NCBI RefSeq assembly: GCF_026230105.1
Contig: NC_079476.1
Location: 32,974,559-33,038,558, forward strand
Length of the DNA stretch: 64,000 nt
Direction of reading: 5' to 3'
Origin: Diorhabda sublineata
Lineage: Eukaryota > Arthropoda > Insecta > Coleoptera > Chrysomelidae
Part shown: one piece after another, positions 12,961-25,530 of the stretch
Layout: the number at the start of each line of letters is the position of its first letter
Numbering within the stretch: position 1 is the first letter of the stretch
The notes under the pieces: generated by a model
The model's database searches: none
Seen by the model: the letters and a program-made list of their open reading frames with translations, nothing else
What the model was told of the DNA's origin: nothing
Program-made: the position numbers and the translations under genes

Positions 12961-13289
12961 AACTCTCTAGATGCATCGCTTTTCATCAATTCTTTATGAA
13001 TTCTCATTTCAACAAATAAAGGAATCCACTGAGGTGAAAATGATATTTTTTGTCACTATTCACTTCTACCTGTTCATACAACCATTCGATGCCTTAATGA
13101 TGCTTGAAATCGTCAATAGTATTGCGAAGAGCGGCATTGTTTTTCGCAGAGCGTCTTTTCAAACCTCCTAAAGATCCTTTTGATCCTATGAATTATGGCT
13201 ATCGCTTATAGCGCTTTAAAATCCTTTTTTGAGGTGAATTACTCCTAGATTTTCTATTTTTGTTTTCTTCATAGTTTATCGTTTGTTTT
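12961..13289. other. No recognisable feature
   Basis: Spacer between two LINE fragments with no supported signal. Confidence 0.3.
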
Positions 13290-13680
13290 GTTTTGGCAAA
13301 TTACCCTCCAGTTCTCTATATTAAGTGCATAAATGCCATCCTCTATTTTGTTTCTCGGCCTGCCTCTTCTTCTTGGCCACAATGGGGTCCATTGCATTAT
13401 TTTTTTGATAATTTCAGTTGGTTTTCTTCTCATTATATGCCCAGCCCAGTTGTCTTTGTGCTTTTATGTATTTCACTATATTATCCTTCTTCAGCTCTTT
13501 CTCTATTTCTTCGTTTTTCTTTGCTGTCCTTTCTCCCCTCTGTGTTGTGTTTGGACCTATTATATTTCCCTTTGCTGGTTTTTACCTATTTTGATATATT
13601 TTGTTTTTTCTGCATCTATTGCCAGTCCATAATTGCTTGCTTCTTCTTCTAATTTGTTGATGGCAATTATTACATTCTTA
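13290..13680 (-). mobile_element. LINE fragment, opposite orientation
   Basis: Read on the minus strand, about 13600-13660 gives INKLEEEASNYGLAIDAEKT and then KYIKIG (the segment after YADD that tracks nested strands and ends in KTK..). About 13300-13450 gives AQRQLGWAGHIMR-like and RRRGRPRNKMEDGIYALN text. The piece between is missing or shortened. The long, hydrophobic plus-strand frames here are only the reverse complement of this coding strand. Confidence 0.72.
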
Positions 13681-14908
13681 TTACATTATCAGATTGCTGA
13701 ATATTTTTTCTTTTTCAAACATTCGAATATATTTTAAATAACTACACTGTGCAATTTCATTGTCTTCATTCGCCCGTAGTCCAAAGGACGCCATATTTCT
13801 ATTTATTTAAGGAAATTTATGAATTAAATAAATCTCACCTAGCCACACCACTGCTTATAGCAGACTGTCTAGCAGGAATATTTCAAAGAAATTGTGTACA
13901 TACCCCTTCAACAGCTTTGGCCAATAGAAATGCATTTATGTTTACGATTCGATGTTTTCATTGGTAAACAGTGATGAGTCCAAGTGGACTGACGGTAAGT
14001 TATATGTTTACCGAATTTTATACGGGGAGTAAACATTATTTTTCATTTCTTTATTTGGTATGAATGCGGTGCGCGAATACCGATATTGATTGTGCGCAAA
14101 AATCAAATATCAAATCACTAAGTTCTTAAAAAGCAAATTTTAATTACATTCCTTTCTAAGTATATGCTCGTATAATCAGAACATATCGATAAAGCTCATG
14201 CACAAAAAAAATTTGTTGTTTTGTTATTGATAATATTACAAATATTCTCAGTTTATGTCGATAATAATAGAAATGTGTTATGAAACTTTGGGAGCATTTC
14301 TGATTCTTATTTACTCATAAATATGTATTTCAACAATGAATTTGATATACAGGGAATATAATGAACCTGTAGGTAGTATAAAAGATGATGTACCTAGGAA
14401 AGTATTGATTTACTGCTAGTTTCATCTCATCATACTATAAAATACCAATAATATTGTATGACATCAAATAAATCCTTCTCTATAAGATATTATTGCATTA
14501 AAACAAACCACAAAACGAGTAAAGCCGTCAAAAACACTCACATCAATAAAGAACTAAAATAAAAATCGTAATACGTGAAAAAGTGCATAACAATAAAACG
14601 CATAGGGTGTCAAATTCTTTAATATATGCAAGTCTTGAGTGACTGTTCAATGAAAATAAAACGTGAAAGGACGGTCATTCACTGGGAACACAACATAGCA
14701 TGAATGGCTAATCAGAGCCCCCACAACTTAAAGCTTATTTATTTTCAGCGAGCATTTCAGATAATATGCCTACGTCGCGACTATAGTCCATGTCTGGTAT
14801 CTCTGCAATAGGTACTGACGTTTTAACATAGAACGTTCTGAATATTCTACAATATTCAATTCAAATTCAATTAAATTTCAAAATATAAACATAAAAAAGA
14901 AGAAGTCC
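13681..14908. other. No recognisable feature
   Basis: No supported coding region. A 72-codon plus-strand frame (13749-13967) matches nothing I know. Confidence 0.35.
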
Positions 14909-16068
14909 GGGTGCAAAAACTTCGGGAGTGAGTAGATGATGGGAAAATAATGCTGTGACATAAAAAAAATTTCTAATACGATCCCTCGTTTCAGAACTTA
15001 TTTAAGTTTATTTTCTAAATTGTACATTCAAACATTATGAATTTCTAATAGATGTCCATGAAGTGTTTTTGACGGAATAAATAATTCTACACTACTATCT
15101 GAAGCCCAGTGGCGGCTTATGCCCAATGATTAACAATCCGTAACTTTTACAAAGGCAATCTGTACTATCTAAAGATAAAAAAAAATGATTGATACAGTCG
15201 ATTTACAAAAAAGTGCTTTATGTTTAACTCGATTAAATTTATGGTTTAGGATACTTAGAGGAGGTATTAAACTCCAATTAAACATTTCTTGGAGAACTAA
15301 TGAATAAGTAAATAACCATTTGTACTTCATACTATCTAATACCATATAAATGACATATGGTATATACAACACCGGTAAACACAAAGAAAGAAATGATCGA
15401 TAGAATAAATTCCATTATGTGGTTATGAGGCAGAATCCTGGAATGCTTTTCCACAAACTACCAACAAAATTTTTCTACCTTTCAATTGTTTCCTTATGTA
15501 AGTATCACGATGTTCGACAGTATGCAGTTCAAATAGAAATGTTTGATTGTGATTTCTCCTGTGAGTATTTTTAATAAATAATAGAATTTATGAAAATTTT
15601 CTTCAGAATGTTTCTTTATAGCGAACGGTTTCCTTCTAATCTAAAAATCTACATATCTCCTAAAGCATAAATTTTATCAAGTTAAAAAAAGAGTGAGTAC
15701 TTTTTTGTTAAAAAATCGATTGCAATATTCATTTTTGCTATCTTTAGATTGTATTAGTTGTCCCTGTAAAAGTTACGGATTGTTAACCATTGGGCAGGAG
15801 TCGCCTCCGTCTTTCAGATAGTAGTGTAAAATTATTTATTCCGTCAAACACACCACATGGACATACTATCCAATAAAAGTTCATAATTTTCGAATGTATA
15901 ATTTAGAAAATATACTTAATTATAAGTTCTGATTTCGCAGCTTTAAAAGCCCATAACTCAGAAATTAAGTGTCGTATGATAAATTTTTTTCCATGTCATG
16001 GCATTATTTTCACGTTATCTACTCACTCCCGAATTTATCGCATCAAGTCCCGCAACACCCTGTATAAT
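14909..16068. mobile_element. Long terminal-inverted-repeat (foldback-type) element
   Basis: Sequence from about 14909 to 15165 reappears inverted at about 15755-16068. Shared words include TTCGGGAGTGAGTAGAT (14932, inverted at about 16017), GACGGAATAAATAATT (15071, inverted near 15830), ACACTACTATCTGAA, and AACAATCCGTAACTTTTACA (15132, inverted near 15765). The right end reads CAACACCCTGTA, so it starts ACAGGGTGTTG when inverted, a common look for insect repeat ends. The left end is less complete. The middle 0.6 kb shows no transposase. It could be a foldback transposon or two head-to-head copies of one repeat. Confidence 0.82.
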
Positions 16069-16073
16069 ATTGT

Positions 16074-16185
16074 AACGTGTTTCGTATTTATTTACTCTTT
16101 CTATTCGTGAGGTGAATTAATAAACACTGTCTCTTACGTTCTTAATTCATTTACACCCTACACACCACACTTAAAATAATTTACT
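16074..16185 (-). repeat. LTR 3' end fragment
   Basis: The reverse complement shares the words AAGAGACAGTGTTTATTAAT and AATACGAAA..TTACAATAT with the end of the solo LTR at 52240-52714. It is therefore a piece of the same LTR family, read on the minus strand and ending at TGTAA (16074). It lies a few bases from the inverted-repeat element's right end. The 5' part of the LTR was not found. Confidence 0.72.
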
Positions 16186-18734
16186 TATTAATATCAGTTG
16201 AATAATTTCTACGATTAAAACTCAAAACATCGTTCACACATCATTTATATACCTAAATAAAGTTCTATAACAAAAAGAAATAAATAGACTTTCCTAGAAA
16301 TTATTTAGAAGAAATACAGTAGAAAAACTGCCTGCTACTGAAAAAATTATATACAAATAAACATCAAACGAGTTTATATTTCTCTGTAACGTTAGGAAAT
16401 AATGTAAAACTTCCAGAATCGTCAAATAGTCTTAAATAATACTCAAAATATGTAATATGGAAGATCAACTTATATATTTATGCTAAAGAAGCACAATAGT
16501 TATAAATTAAATAGTTATAAAATTGATCTGATATCAATCTTTAATCATGAAATTGTCGCAAGGGATCCTTCTAAATATATTTTTTCACTTTTTTTCTGGA
16601 GGATCGTTGGAGGACTAAATATCGTCGACAATTTAACCACAAATTTCTCTAAAAGGATTCGTAGTACCTTTTATTCATTATCAGGAATATTTCTACCTAA
16701 AGCTGGTAAAAATAACTATATTCATGAAATAAGATGATTGCATGTAACAACTTACCACTTAGAAGAATCTTATTGAAATTATTCCCATGGCGTTTCTCAA
16801 CTTACCGCTGTAACAAAAATTAAATCGTGTGAATTTACAATAATTGTTTCCAGGAAGGAAAATATGATGATAATAATAATATATACTATCTATCGATCTC
16901 TCCTTATTTCAAATATCACTATCAAATCACAATTTTATAGTGTCTGAAAGTAATCAACAGAAACATTAATATCCAAAAGTGTATATATAAAAAAGTTACG
17001 CCAAAGAGGAATGATTAAATTTAGAAATGTAAAAAATAGAAACGAATAAATAATTGTCATTAAATACGATAACTTTCAGCTAGTTGAACTTCCAATTAAA
17101 TGTATTTCACTATTGTTTTTTATTTTGTTCTAGGGATACTGATTTTTTTACACATTTGTCTTATTCTAGCAAGCTCATGTCCATTTCTGGTTTGTGCAAT
17201 GCCCAGAAAAGAAAATAGGACGAAGTGAGAGATGAAGGAATTTTGATTAAGCGAATATGAAATGTTTGGTTCGACCAATAACTGAAGTATCTTGATTTGA
17301 AGATGGATAAACAACTGAGGTAATAATTGTCGCTAATTCAGAGAAAGTATGGGTGTTCACAATAACTTATAACTTATGAGTATTGTTTGTGAACCAACAA
17401 AAATCAATTAATGGATTGGTAGGCTTTTTTCTGTACGAACAAATTATGAGTGACCCAAACATCTGCTCAGATTATTATTCCAATCTGCTGCATGTGTTCC
17501 TGAATGGTCGATCAAGGTTTTTTTAAAAGATGCGGAATCCAAGTATCGAATTCAACCAGGGAAGCTGATGGATATGTGGGACTCCCTTCACCTACCCACT
17601 ATATTGCCATCTTCTGTCATCTCCGTCCAACTAGGAACTACTATGACAAAGGTTGTGATCTTGACTGAAGTTGTTGATCTTCCTGATCGATAGAAGAAAG
17701 AACCATCTTTAATACTTAAGAACGTCTTGTGTACTTGGATACACACGCAAATATTTTTCGTTACTACTGTTGAGTTACTACCCTTCTTCTAGTACTTGAC
17801 ATCGCATTTCACCCCAAATTGTGAAATGCGCAGGAAAGACAATACTTTCCAGTCCCCTTAATATATGAAATGCCTTAGATTTATGGGGCATGTAACTAAC
17901 AAATTATAATTTTCCCAATATAAAGTTGAGATATATCGTCGATGACAATATGTGTCTTTCCAAACAATCGGACTTTCCCTTTTTCCATTGATATTGCAAT
18001 TCTGAGATAACTAATTCACCTAACCTAACTAATTCACTAGTTTGTATACAAAAAATTTAAAAATATCAACCAATTAATACTTCTGTCAAAGTTTTCTAAA
18101 AGATAAATGCAAAATAATTCAGTTTACAGATAAAAATAATAAAAAAACCTCTAACGTGAAGTAAAATGTCGAAAATTGATCCTTTTGTCAATTCCTATAA
18201 GTTATAGTAAGCCGGATATCTTGAATTTCATTTTATTGTCTTCTATAATGGGACCCACCCCCTATAGGAGTAAATTCTTTAAAATAACTAATATAAGGTG
18301 GTGTCATCAACTTAGATAACATATAATATATAAACAATTATATAAAAGCACAAAAATCATCGATACTCCTGTTTTTGAATCCTATGTGGACCTAATAATA
18401 ACCGGAAGAGCATTATCGTAAGTTTTTGTGGTAAACAAAAGCAACTTATTACCATTTAAATGCTGCCTGTGAGCTGACGTGGCTTTTTCTGTTTGCCTGC
18501 AGTGATTTTCTAGCTAGCGTTACTTTGTTCTGTTTTCGTTTTTTATGATATTAAGGTTAAGTGAACAACTAGCAACTGTGAATTTCTCTTTACTCGAATA
18601 TAAGAGTGATTTGCCTTTTATTTGGAAGTGTTTGTGCATCAGTGTTCATCACAAAAGAGTTGATTTGTGACAGACAGGACGCTGGTTCGTCCACTATATC
18701 ATCAATCTTCATCTTTATCTTCACACTACAGTTT
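16186..18734. other. No recognisable feature
   Basis: About 2.5 kb of AT-rich DNA. Short open frames (16480-16737 plus, 17120-17314 minus) match no family I know. A slightly richer stretch at 17460-17830 gave no convincing translation. Confidence 0.35.
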
Positions 18735-18835
18735 TTGAAATGGCATGGTTACCTTACTCGCCTGACCTAGCCCGATGTGATTGTTTCTTATTTTTACGCA
18801 TGAAAGTAGTTGGAAAAATGTATTAGTTGTATAGT
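18735..18835 (+). mobile_element. Mariner transposase scrap
   Basis: The frame starting at 18738 reads MAWLPYSPDLARCDCFLFLR followed by MK. This is the signature block of mariner transposases around the third catalytic aspartate (PYSPDLAPCDFFLFPRMK). Only about 100 bases are recognisable. The rest of the element is missing or unreadable. Confidence 0.75.
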
Positions 18836-19439
18836 ATTTTTAAGGGAATAACGTTATTATGTGAAAAATTTCAGATTTATTTTAAATTGAATTAGGTAAT
18901 AATTTCTAAAATCATATTTTGGGTACCTTCTTGGATTAAATTTAGTTTACGACATTTCATTTTTCTCATGAACTATCGTAGTCTTCCTCAAATCGTTGAG
19001 ATTATGTTTACCGCTTTAAAATTGTAAACCGAAAATTAATACATCTAGTTGTTTTCAAAAGGTTGTTGGCAGACAAAGTTTCGTTTTAAACATGTACCTG
19101 ACAGAATATAATGTTCCTTATAGCTATATATACTCGTAAATACTTATTCTCAACAATCTAATCATCTGAGAAGGTTACTTCAGGTTTTCACACGTATATA
19201 CTATCTGTTTTGTGACAGGAAACGATGACAGGAAATAAATAATTCGAAATTAGGGGTTCATATACAACAAAGAGCCCAAAAAACAAGAATAAGCTAGTTT
19301 CTTTTCTACAAAATTAGACTTATTAACGAAATATTGACTCAAGCCTACCATTTAAACACAACTGTCTGCACTAATATAAAGTTCCAAGGAAAATATATTA
19401 ATAAAAACAATAATAGAATGAATTCATAACTAAATGTAG
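18836..19439. other. No recognisable feature
   Basis: AT-rich spacer with no supported signal. Confidence 0.3.
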
Positions 19440-19690
19440 AATGTTTTATTTTGGATTCATATATTTATACTTCAGTATATTCCCCTTCTGTCCTTATTTG
19501 GAACAGTGCTGAAAATATTTTTTAAGTTCCTTCAGGACGTGTGCCGCTCTTATTTACAGCTTCAACGGACCCAAATCTTGTTCTTTTCAATGTAAATTCC
19601 ACCTTAGGAAAAATTACATGGAGCAAGATCAGAAGAAAAAGGAGGATAATCTATCATTTGGTTGCTGACATATAATAGAAACCATAGAAA
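19440..19690 (-). mobile_element. Mariner transposase C-terminal remnant
   Basis: Read on the minus strand: MIDYPPFSSDLAPCNF (the PHPPYSPDLAPCDF block, about 19600-19660), then a shifted stretch ending VLKELKKYFQHCSK and a GEYTE end near 19480. This is the normal order at the C-terminus of a mariner transposase. At least two frameshifts are present. Upstream sequence to about 19860 may belong to it but is unreadable. Confidence 0.65.
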
Positions 19691-21240
19691 GACAAAGCAG
19701 ATTGAGTCGACGCATTTTCTTGGTAGAGAACAATTGGGTTCGGCTTTTCCGTATTTCGTCAGTCAGTAAATTAATCTTCTGGAATGCAGTGAGGGTAATT
19801 TTAAATATTGAAAAAAAAACAATTCTCATTGCCAAGTCGAGCTTTTCTGCCTTTCAGTAAAGATGGACTCTTCAATTGCATAGATTGATGCTCAATTTCA
19901 GGATAATAAGTAAAAAACCATCATTTTTTTACTTGATAGTACCTTTCCCAATATATTTGTATTATTTTATACATTGTAAATTGCCACATGAAAGATTCCG
20001 TACGGATTCTTTATCGATTCCTACAGTAACAAAGTCTACAATTAGATCGAATCTGATTTTTTCCATATTGTCTTCCATTTTTGACGAACACTGCTATAAA
20101 AAGGAATTTTTGTTACAGTTCTTCCATGTCTTCACTTACATTCAACATTGTTCTGGCAAAACAAACGAGATAACTGTGGTTTCAGCGGAAACAACGACTA
20201 TACCGATTTGTCCACAATAGCAACAAGGTTTTACAGTAGTAGCTGACGTTATTTAATAGCCCTACCTCATTTACTAAACTATCAGCGTTTTCATTTCTCC
20301 CTAAACCAAAATAAAATATAGGGATCTTCTATTAACAAGTATAATATATTGCTAATTTTGAAGAGAGTACTAATGAAATGCACCGACATCATTTTCTACC
20401 GACACTATGTAATTGGATTAACTGAAACGGATTCAAAGAACACGTTCAGTCGGTGAAAAAAATTAAAAGAATTTGACAAATATCAGGTACTTCCTTTTCA
20501 AGGCTTTATAACCAACCTTAAAGAAATTTACGTTGGTTTGATGATATCGTGTTCATATGATGACGGTTGCATATTAAACAGCTAAATCATTTATAATAAC
20601 GTCTGGATAATGTCTACACAATTGACACTGAAGTTTTTTTTTGATAAACTCGAAGTCGGGGAAAACAATATCTTTAACTCAATATTTCTAGTCACGTCTT
20701 TCAATATTGCACGTTAAATATTTCTTAAGTTATGTGTGTGTGCATTATTCGTAAATTATGTGTTTTATTATTTTATGATTTTTTTCCTCTGCAAATTGTT
20801 TTGCATAAAATATGCTCTTTGGATTGACGGTAGAAATGTTACAATTTAGTAGGAAATATATATTTTCAATTCTACAATACCGGATTAGTTATCAGACACC
20901 TTCTGTGAAATAAGCCGTGTGTGATAATCGCTGTTTTCTGGAACTGCGGGAGACTATGATTACAGCGAAAAAGAACTGTTTCAATTAATTAAGGCTATTT
21001 TTCTTGACAAATTGATGAAGTTATTTCAACACATGTACTAATGGATTTACTGACTAAATAGGTCTACTTACTGAAAAATGACCTGATTCGAATATAAAAG
21101 TTCGAATAGAGTGAGAGGAGGAAGTTTTTTCTTTGATTCTTCATGTCAAAAATGATTTTCAAAGATTTGCTCCGATTTTTTCGAATGTCCTGTGTAGATC
21201 TAAACTATTACCAAAGTTTCCAGAAATTACAATTATAATA
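19691..21240. other. No recognisable feature
   Basis: A 114-codon plus-strand frame (19876-20220) matches no family I know and looks like chance. Nothing else supported. Confidence 0.3.
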
Positions 21241-21960
21241 AACTAGCAGCGAAACCCGGCGTTTATATACATGGCATGTTTATTGGTATCGAAATATATA
21301 AGGATACATTGTTCAACATAGGATACTGTAGATTTCTATTTTCGATATTGAGACTTATTCGGCCATTAAGCATACGGAAAATCCAAACATTTCTAGAATT
21401 CCATTGAATATTTTAAATCGCTGGAGTCATTTTAGAATCTTCTAGATCATTCTTGAAACTCCTAGAACTTTCTTGAACCTTCTAAATCAATCAAAATAAA
21501 TTGCACGCATCTTAGAACTTTCTAGATATTTCGAAAAATTTCTAAAATTTTATAGATCATTCTAGAAATTTTCTCGAACATTCCTAATCAATCATAATAA
21601 ACTTCACTCATTTTGGAACTTTCTAGAACTTTATAGATCATTTTTAGAAATGTCTAGAACTTTCCTAATCGATTATAATAAACTTCTCTCATTTTAGAAC
21701 TTTCTAAATCATTCTATAAATTTATAGAACTTTATATATCATTCTAGAAATTTCTACAACTTTCTTGAACATTCCTAATCGATCATAATGAACTTCACTC
21801 AATTTCGAACTTTCTAGATCATTCTAGAAATTTCTCGAATATTCCTAATTGATCTTAATAAATTGCACTCAATTTGGAACTTTCCAGATTATTCGGAAAG
21901 TGTTGAGAACCTTTTAAAACATTCTAAGTCGATTACAATAGTTACAATTGTTAGTATTTT
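21241..21960. repeat. Degenerate tandem array rich in heat-shock-element motifs
   Basis: After a leader (AACTAGCAGCGAAACCCGGC at 21242) comes a degenerate tandem repeat. A landmark of the type AATCRATYATAATAAACTTC recurs at about 21486, 21585, 21666, 21776 and 21846, so units are roughly 70-110 bases. Between landmarks lie many alternations of GAA and TTC with 2-base gaps, the heat-shock-factor binding pattern. Perfect runs are: four blocks at 21465-21482 (GAActTTCttGAAccTTC); three blocks at 21571-21583, 21616-21628, 21742-21754 and 21762-21774; five blocks at 21822-21844. Whether HSF binds here is inference. The motif may simply come from the repeat word TTCTAGAA. Confidence 0.8.
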
Positions 21961-24900
21961 TGAAGATAATCGATTAAGTTACCAGACATTTGGATGAAAT
22001 TTGAAGACATTATTTACACACCATTTCTACTTTCTATCCTTTTTAAATTTCATACCTATTGTCAAATATATCTATATTCAATAGAACCAAGCGTCCCTTT
22101 AATTACCTATGTTACGAAGTATTACATACTGTCAACAGAACAGCAATTCAAGATCCAAGTAGTGTATGACGCCTAGAACAAGCCGCAATTATAAGGAAAC
22201 AGTAAAACTCCATAGAAATGTTTGGCAATTTAGGAATACATTTTAAAGAGTACGAGAAAAACTGGACATTTCGAATTTTGGTGGTTGTAAGAACAAAAAA
22301 AATCCAGTCGTTTGTTACGGCGACCGGAAGTCATCTATTACATTATCTAAAAATCCTACTAACTGCGCCATTGTAGTATTCTAATATACGAATACAATTC
22401 TGCTTCTCCTGGAGATACATTTTTTATCATGTAATCTCTATCGTGTGACTATTCGTGTGGGAAGCTTCAAAATTCATTTGTTCAGTCAAAAATGCCTAGA
22501 GAGGCTATTGTGTAAATTCTAGTTAGCTCTTAATCCAAACAACCAGTGCTAAGATTACATCTAGAATATGCAATCTCATTGTTGAAATAGATATTCAAAT
22601 GAGGTACTCCAGTTGAGACTTGAAACCCTCCCTTTTCCTAACAATAAGCCAATCTTTGTTAAAAATTTTCCAACCCTTTTTTGAAGAGATGCAATTTAGG
22701 CATAATAATCACGCCGATGGTTTTTTGTAAATTGGTGGAGTGATTCATCAGCCACACCGCCGACGAGAGGAAATAATACCTCAACAGCTGTACACGCCCT
22801 GACTTCCTTCTAGTCAACACACCCTAACAGCTCTGTGGTTCGTCCAGCCATTGTGAGGTAGTGGGAATAGGGAAAGGGATTGTTTGTGAGAGGTCTGAGC
22901 TGTCGAGAAGCTGTGATAAAATAAATGGGACGAGCTTTATTGGTGGAACGATTGATGGTTGGTATACATTTTTATTGGTGGTTATGGATAGTGGGTACAC
23001 AGAGCTTAAGGGGTTAGATGATACAGAGGCAGCATAAGAAAGAAGTAGTTACTGCCGTCGCATCCAAAGAGGAGGCGCATTAGCATCATAGTTAAGGCTT
23101 TCTATAGGGCTAGATCAAAAAGCACCTAGAGAAAAACGTAAAGATTTGTCTTTAGTTGTTGTAGGTTTTCTGCGCCATGATTTGGATACATATTTTACTG
23201 CACCAGTTTCGTTTTTACTAACTTACTGACACTGGACTCTGTTATGAGGTTTGTATTAGCACATAAATTATAAAAGAATATTCAAATTTAACGAATTTAT
23301 TCAATCGTAGCCATCTAAATGTACAATATTTATTGTAAATTTGGTGGAGATCAATTTGATATAAGAAAGTTCATTATTATTTCGGAAAAATATCTGACAA
23401 CAATGTAGATACCAGTATAATACCGGCCGTATCATAAGACCCTTGCACACAAAAATTTATAAGAATCATAGTCGTTTCAGAGGTAATTGAGGCGTTACAT
23501 ATATAGAACTCACTCTGTATAAAAACATCGTATAATTACTATTTTGTTTTGTTTGAAAGTAAAATTTTTCGCATTCATCTGTCTAGACAAGCGGCTTTTC
23601 TGATTGAAATATTTGTGGCTCCTTTATGTTCGCGAATCATTTGTTGCATTTTTAATGTTACAATAATATACATTCAAAATTAAATACATACTTTGTAAGA
23701 AAAGTCACATTATATACTAAGTATTCGTGTTTGTCTTGGCTGGCGCCTAGACCGGAAATCTTTACGGGCGTCCGGCAATGTAGACTTTTCCTAATAGGTA
23801 GGTATGCAACGTATTACTAATTCCTCTTTTAAATTGCGCTACCTTAATTGCTCGCCTCATTTGTAAAACGATTTGTATGTGTTGGTGGAGACTTTAATTT
23901 CAGTTATTCGCCACAAACTACCTTTTAATAAATAGTACATGTACAAGCTTATTCATTATGCACTAAATTATTCATTATGACCTACCCACCCCTTATCTCA
24001 ATACAAATTATATGGTTGTTACTAACTCTAATTTTTGATGAAATTCAACAGCGTGTACAAAATAATAGTTTTCATCTTGATTTCAAAAATATGTAATTTT
24101 TGTTTTATTCTATTAGTAAGTATGTGAAGTAATAAAGAAAATAACAGTCGCCGCAGAATATTCTCTATTAGTTTATTGTCAAATTAAGAACGGTGTGATT
24201 GATAAAACATTTAGAGGGTAATACTGAAATTATTCTATTCACATTTTTATTTAGTTAATTAGCGTGTAACTAATGGTTGGGTCCACATTTTGATATTTTG
24301 TACAATTCTTTGTTCATATATTGACATAAATAGAACTATTTAAGAATTGAGTTTTTCATAAAAGCTTTTAAGTCTATAAAATATATACAACAAGAACAAA
24401 TAAAATTATTCGTTGGAGTTGTTTTGGTATCAAATAATTATTGAATAAATGAAAGTAGTGACTCAAAAAATTTTGTTTTCGAACTTTAGGCTACCGTTTT
24501 AAAAATTCTAATCGGTTTATGAAACTGAATACTCTAAGAGAAGCTTTCTCCTCTTCACAGAGACGTGATCAGAGTTAATATATTTCGAAAAGTCAACTTG
24601 AACCTGACAAATAATCTTGAAATCGTGCTAATATACCTTGAATTATAGATATTGGTCACATCTTACTGTACAATTAACGTTTAAAATCCACAAAAAATGA
24701 CCAATAAAATTTTAACAAATTCATAAAAAAGCTATTTCAATCACTCTATCATCCTGTATGAGACAGTTTATTTGCATCTGCTCCGATTTTATGTTCCTCG
24801 CATTTCAAGCATTTTCTTTTAATATTTATGTCAACAACAGTTCATTCCTTATTTCTCAATCCTTTATGTACTTTGAATCACTTGAATATTTACTCTCAAA

Positions 24901-24999
24901 TTTTCATTATATGTATATTCGTTTGTACATTCCGATAAAAATAGTAACAGCTCAATCAGGAGCTCTTTGACTCATTTATTGTGGTAAATCAATCCAAGT
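21961..24999. other. No recognisable feature
   Basis: About 3 kb without a supported gene. The stretch 22740-23100 is noticeably richer in G+C than its surroundings, but neither strand gives a translation or structure I can name. Confidence 0.35.
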
Positions 25000-25530
25000 T
25001 CATTTCTCATTTCATTAATTCATTTCTCCATTTTTTCCTGTCCTGGGCTTAACTCCACCATCCACAGACTCCCATTTTGTTTAGGTCACTTGTTACTTGA
25101 CATTCTTATTGGCTTTTTGGTCTTCCTTTAGGCCGGTTTCCTAAGGGTTTCCATTCTTCCGTTTTATAAATCTGGTGATAGTCTCTTCCTCTAAAATTTC
25201 TCTAATTTCAGCATTCATAAGGATTCTATATTGTCCGTCAATTAACTTTTTTGGCTCATATATTCTTCTTATCATTTCTTTCGATGGAAGTTTTTCTTCG
25301 TCAGCTTTTGCTAGATTCATCGTTTCTCCTCCATAGGTTACTGTCGGCCTTATTGCTCTATGTAGATTTCCATTTTAGTACGTCAACTAACTTTCTCGCA
25401 AAGCATTAGAAGCCTGAATTTATGATATGCTCGATAGCCTGCTTGGATCCTTTGAGTAATTTCCTCTAGTCGCTAATTATGGTTCTTAACTGTTTCTTCC
25501 AAGTATTTAAAATTATTAACCCCCAAATTT
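25000..25530 (-). mobile_element. LINE ORF2 C-terminal fragment
   Basis: On the minus strand: QRIQAGYRAYHKF (about 25440-25470), IRPTVTYGGETMNLAKADEE (about 25300-25360), KEMIRRIYEPKKLIDGQYRI (about 25250), MNAEIREILEEETITRFIKR (about 25190) and, in part, a WRNELN-type end near 25010. This is the conserved order downstream of the RT domain in many insect LINEs (RP..TYG.ET, IIRRI.GP). Reading frame is largely kept over 200 bases, so this copy is younger than most here, but it is 5'-truncated and carries stops. Confidence 0.87.

Noticed and set aside
13293..13652. Hydrophobic 119-codon plus-strand frame that looks like a membrane protein
   Set aside because: It is the reverse complement of a LINE coding strand; the minus strand gives conserved LINE motifs.
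19876..20220. 114-codon frame as a gene
   Set aside because: It resembles nothing and begins close to a mariner remnant; probably chance.
21421..21850. CRISPR-like repeat-spacer array
   Set aside because: Units are degenerate, of unequal length and without unique spacers, and the context is eukaryotic.
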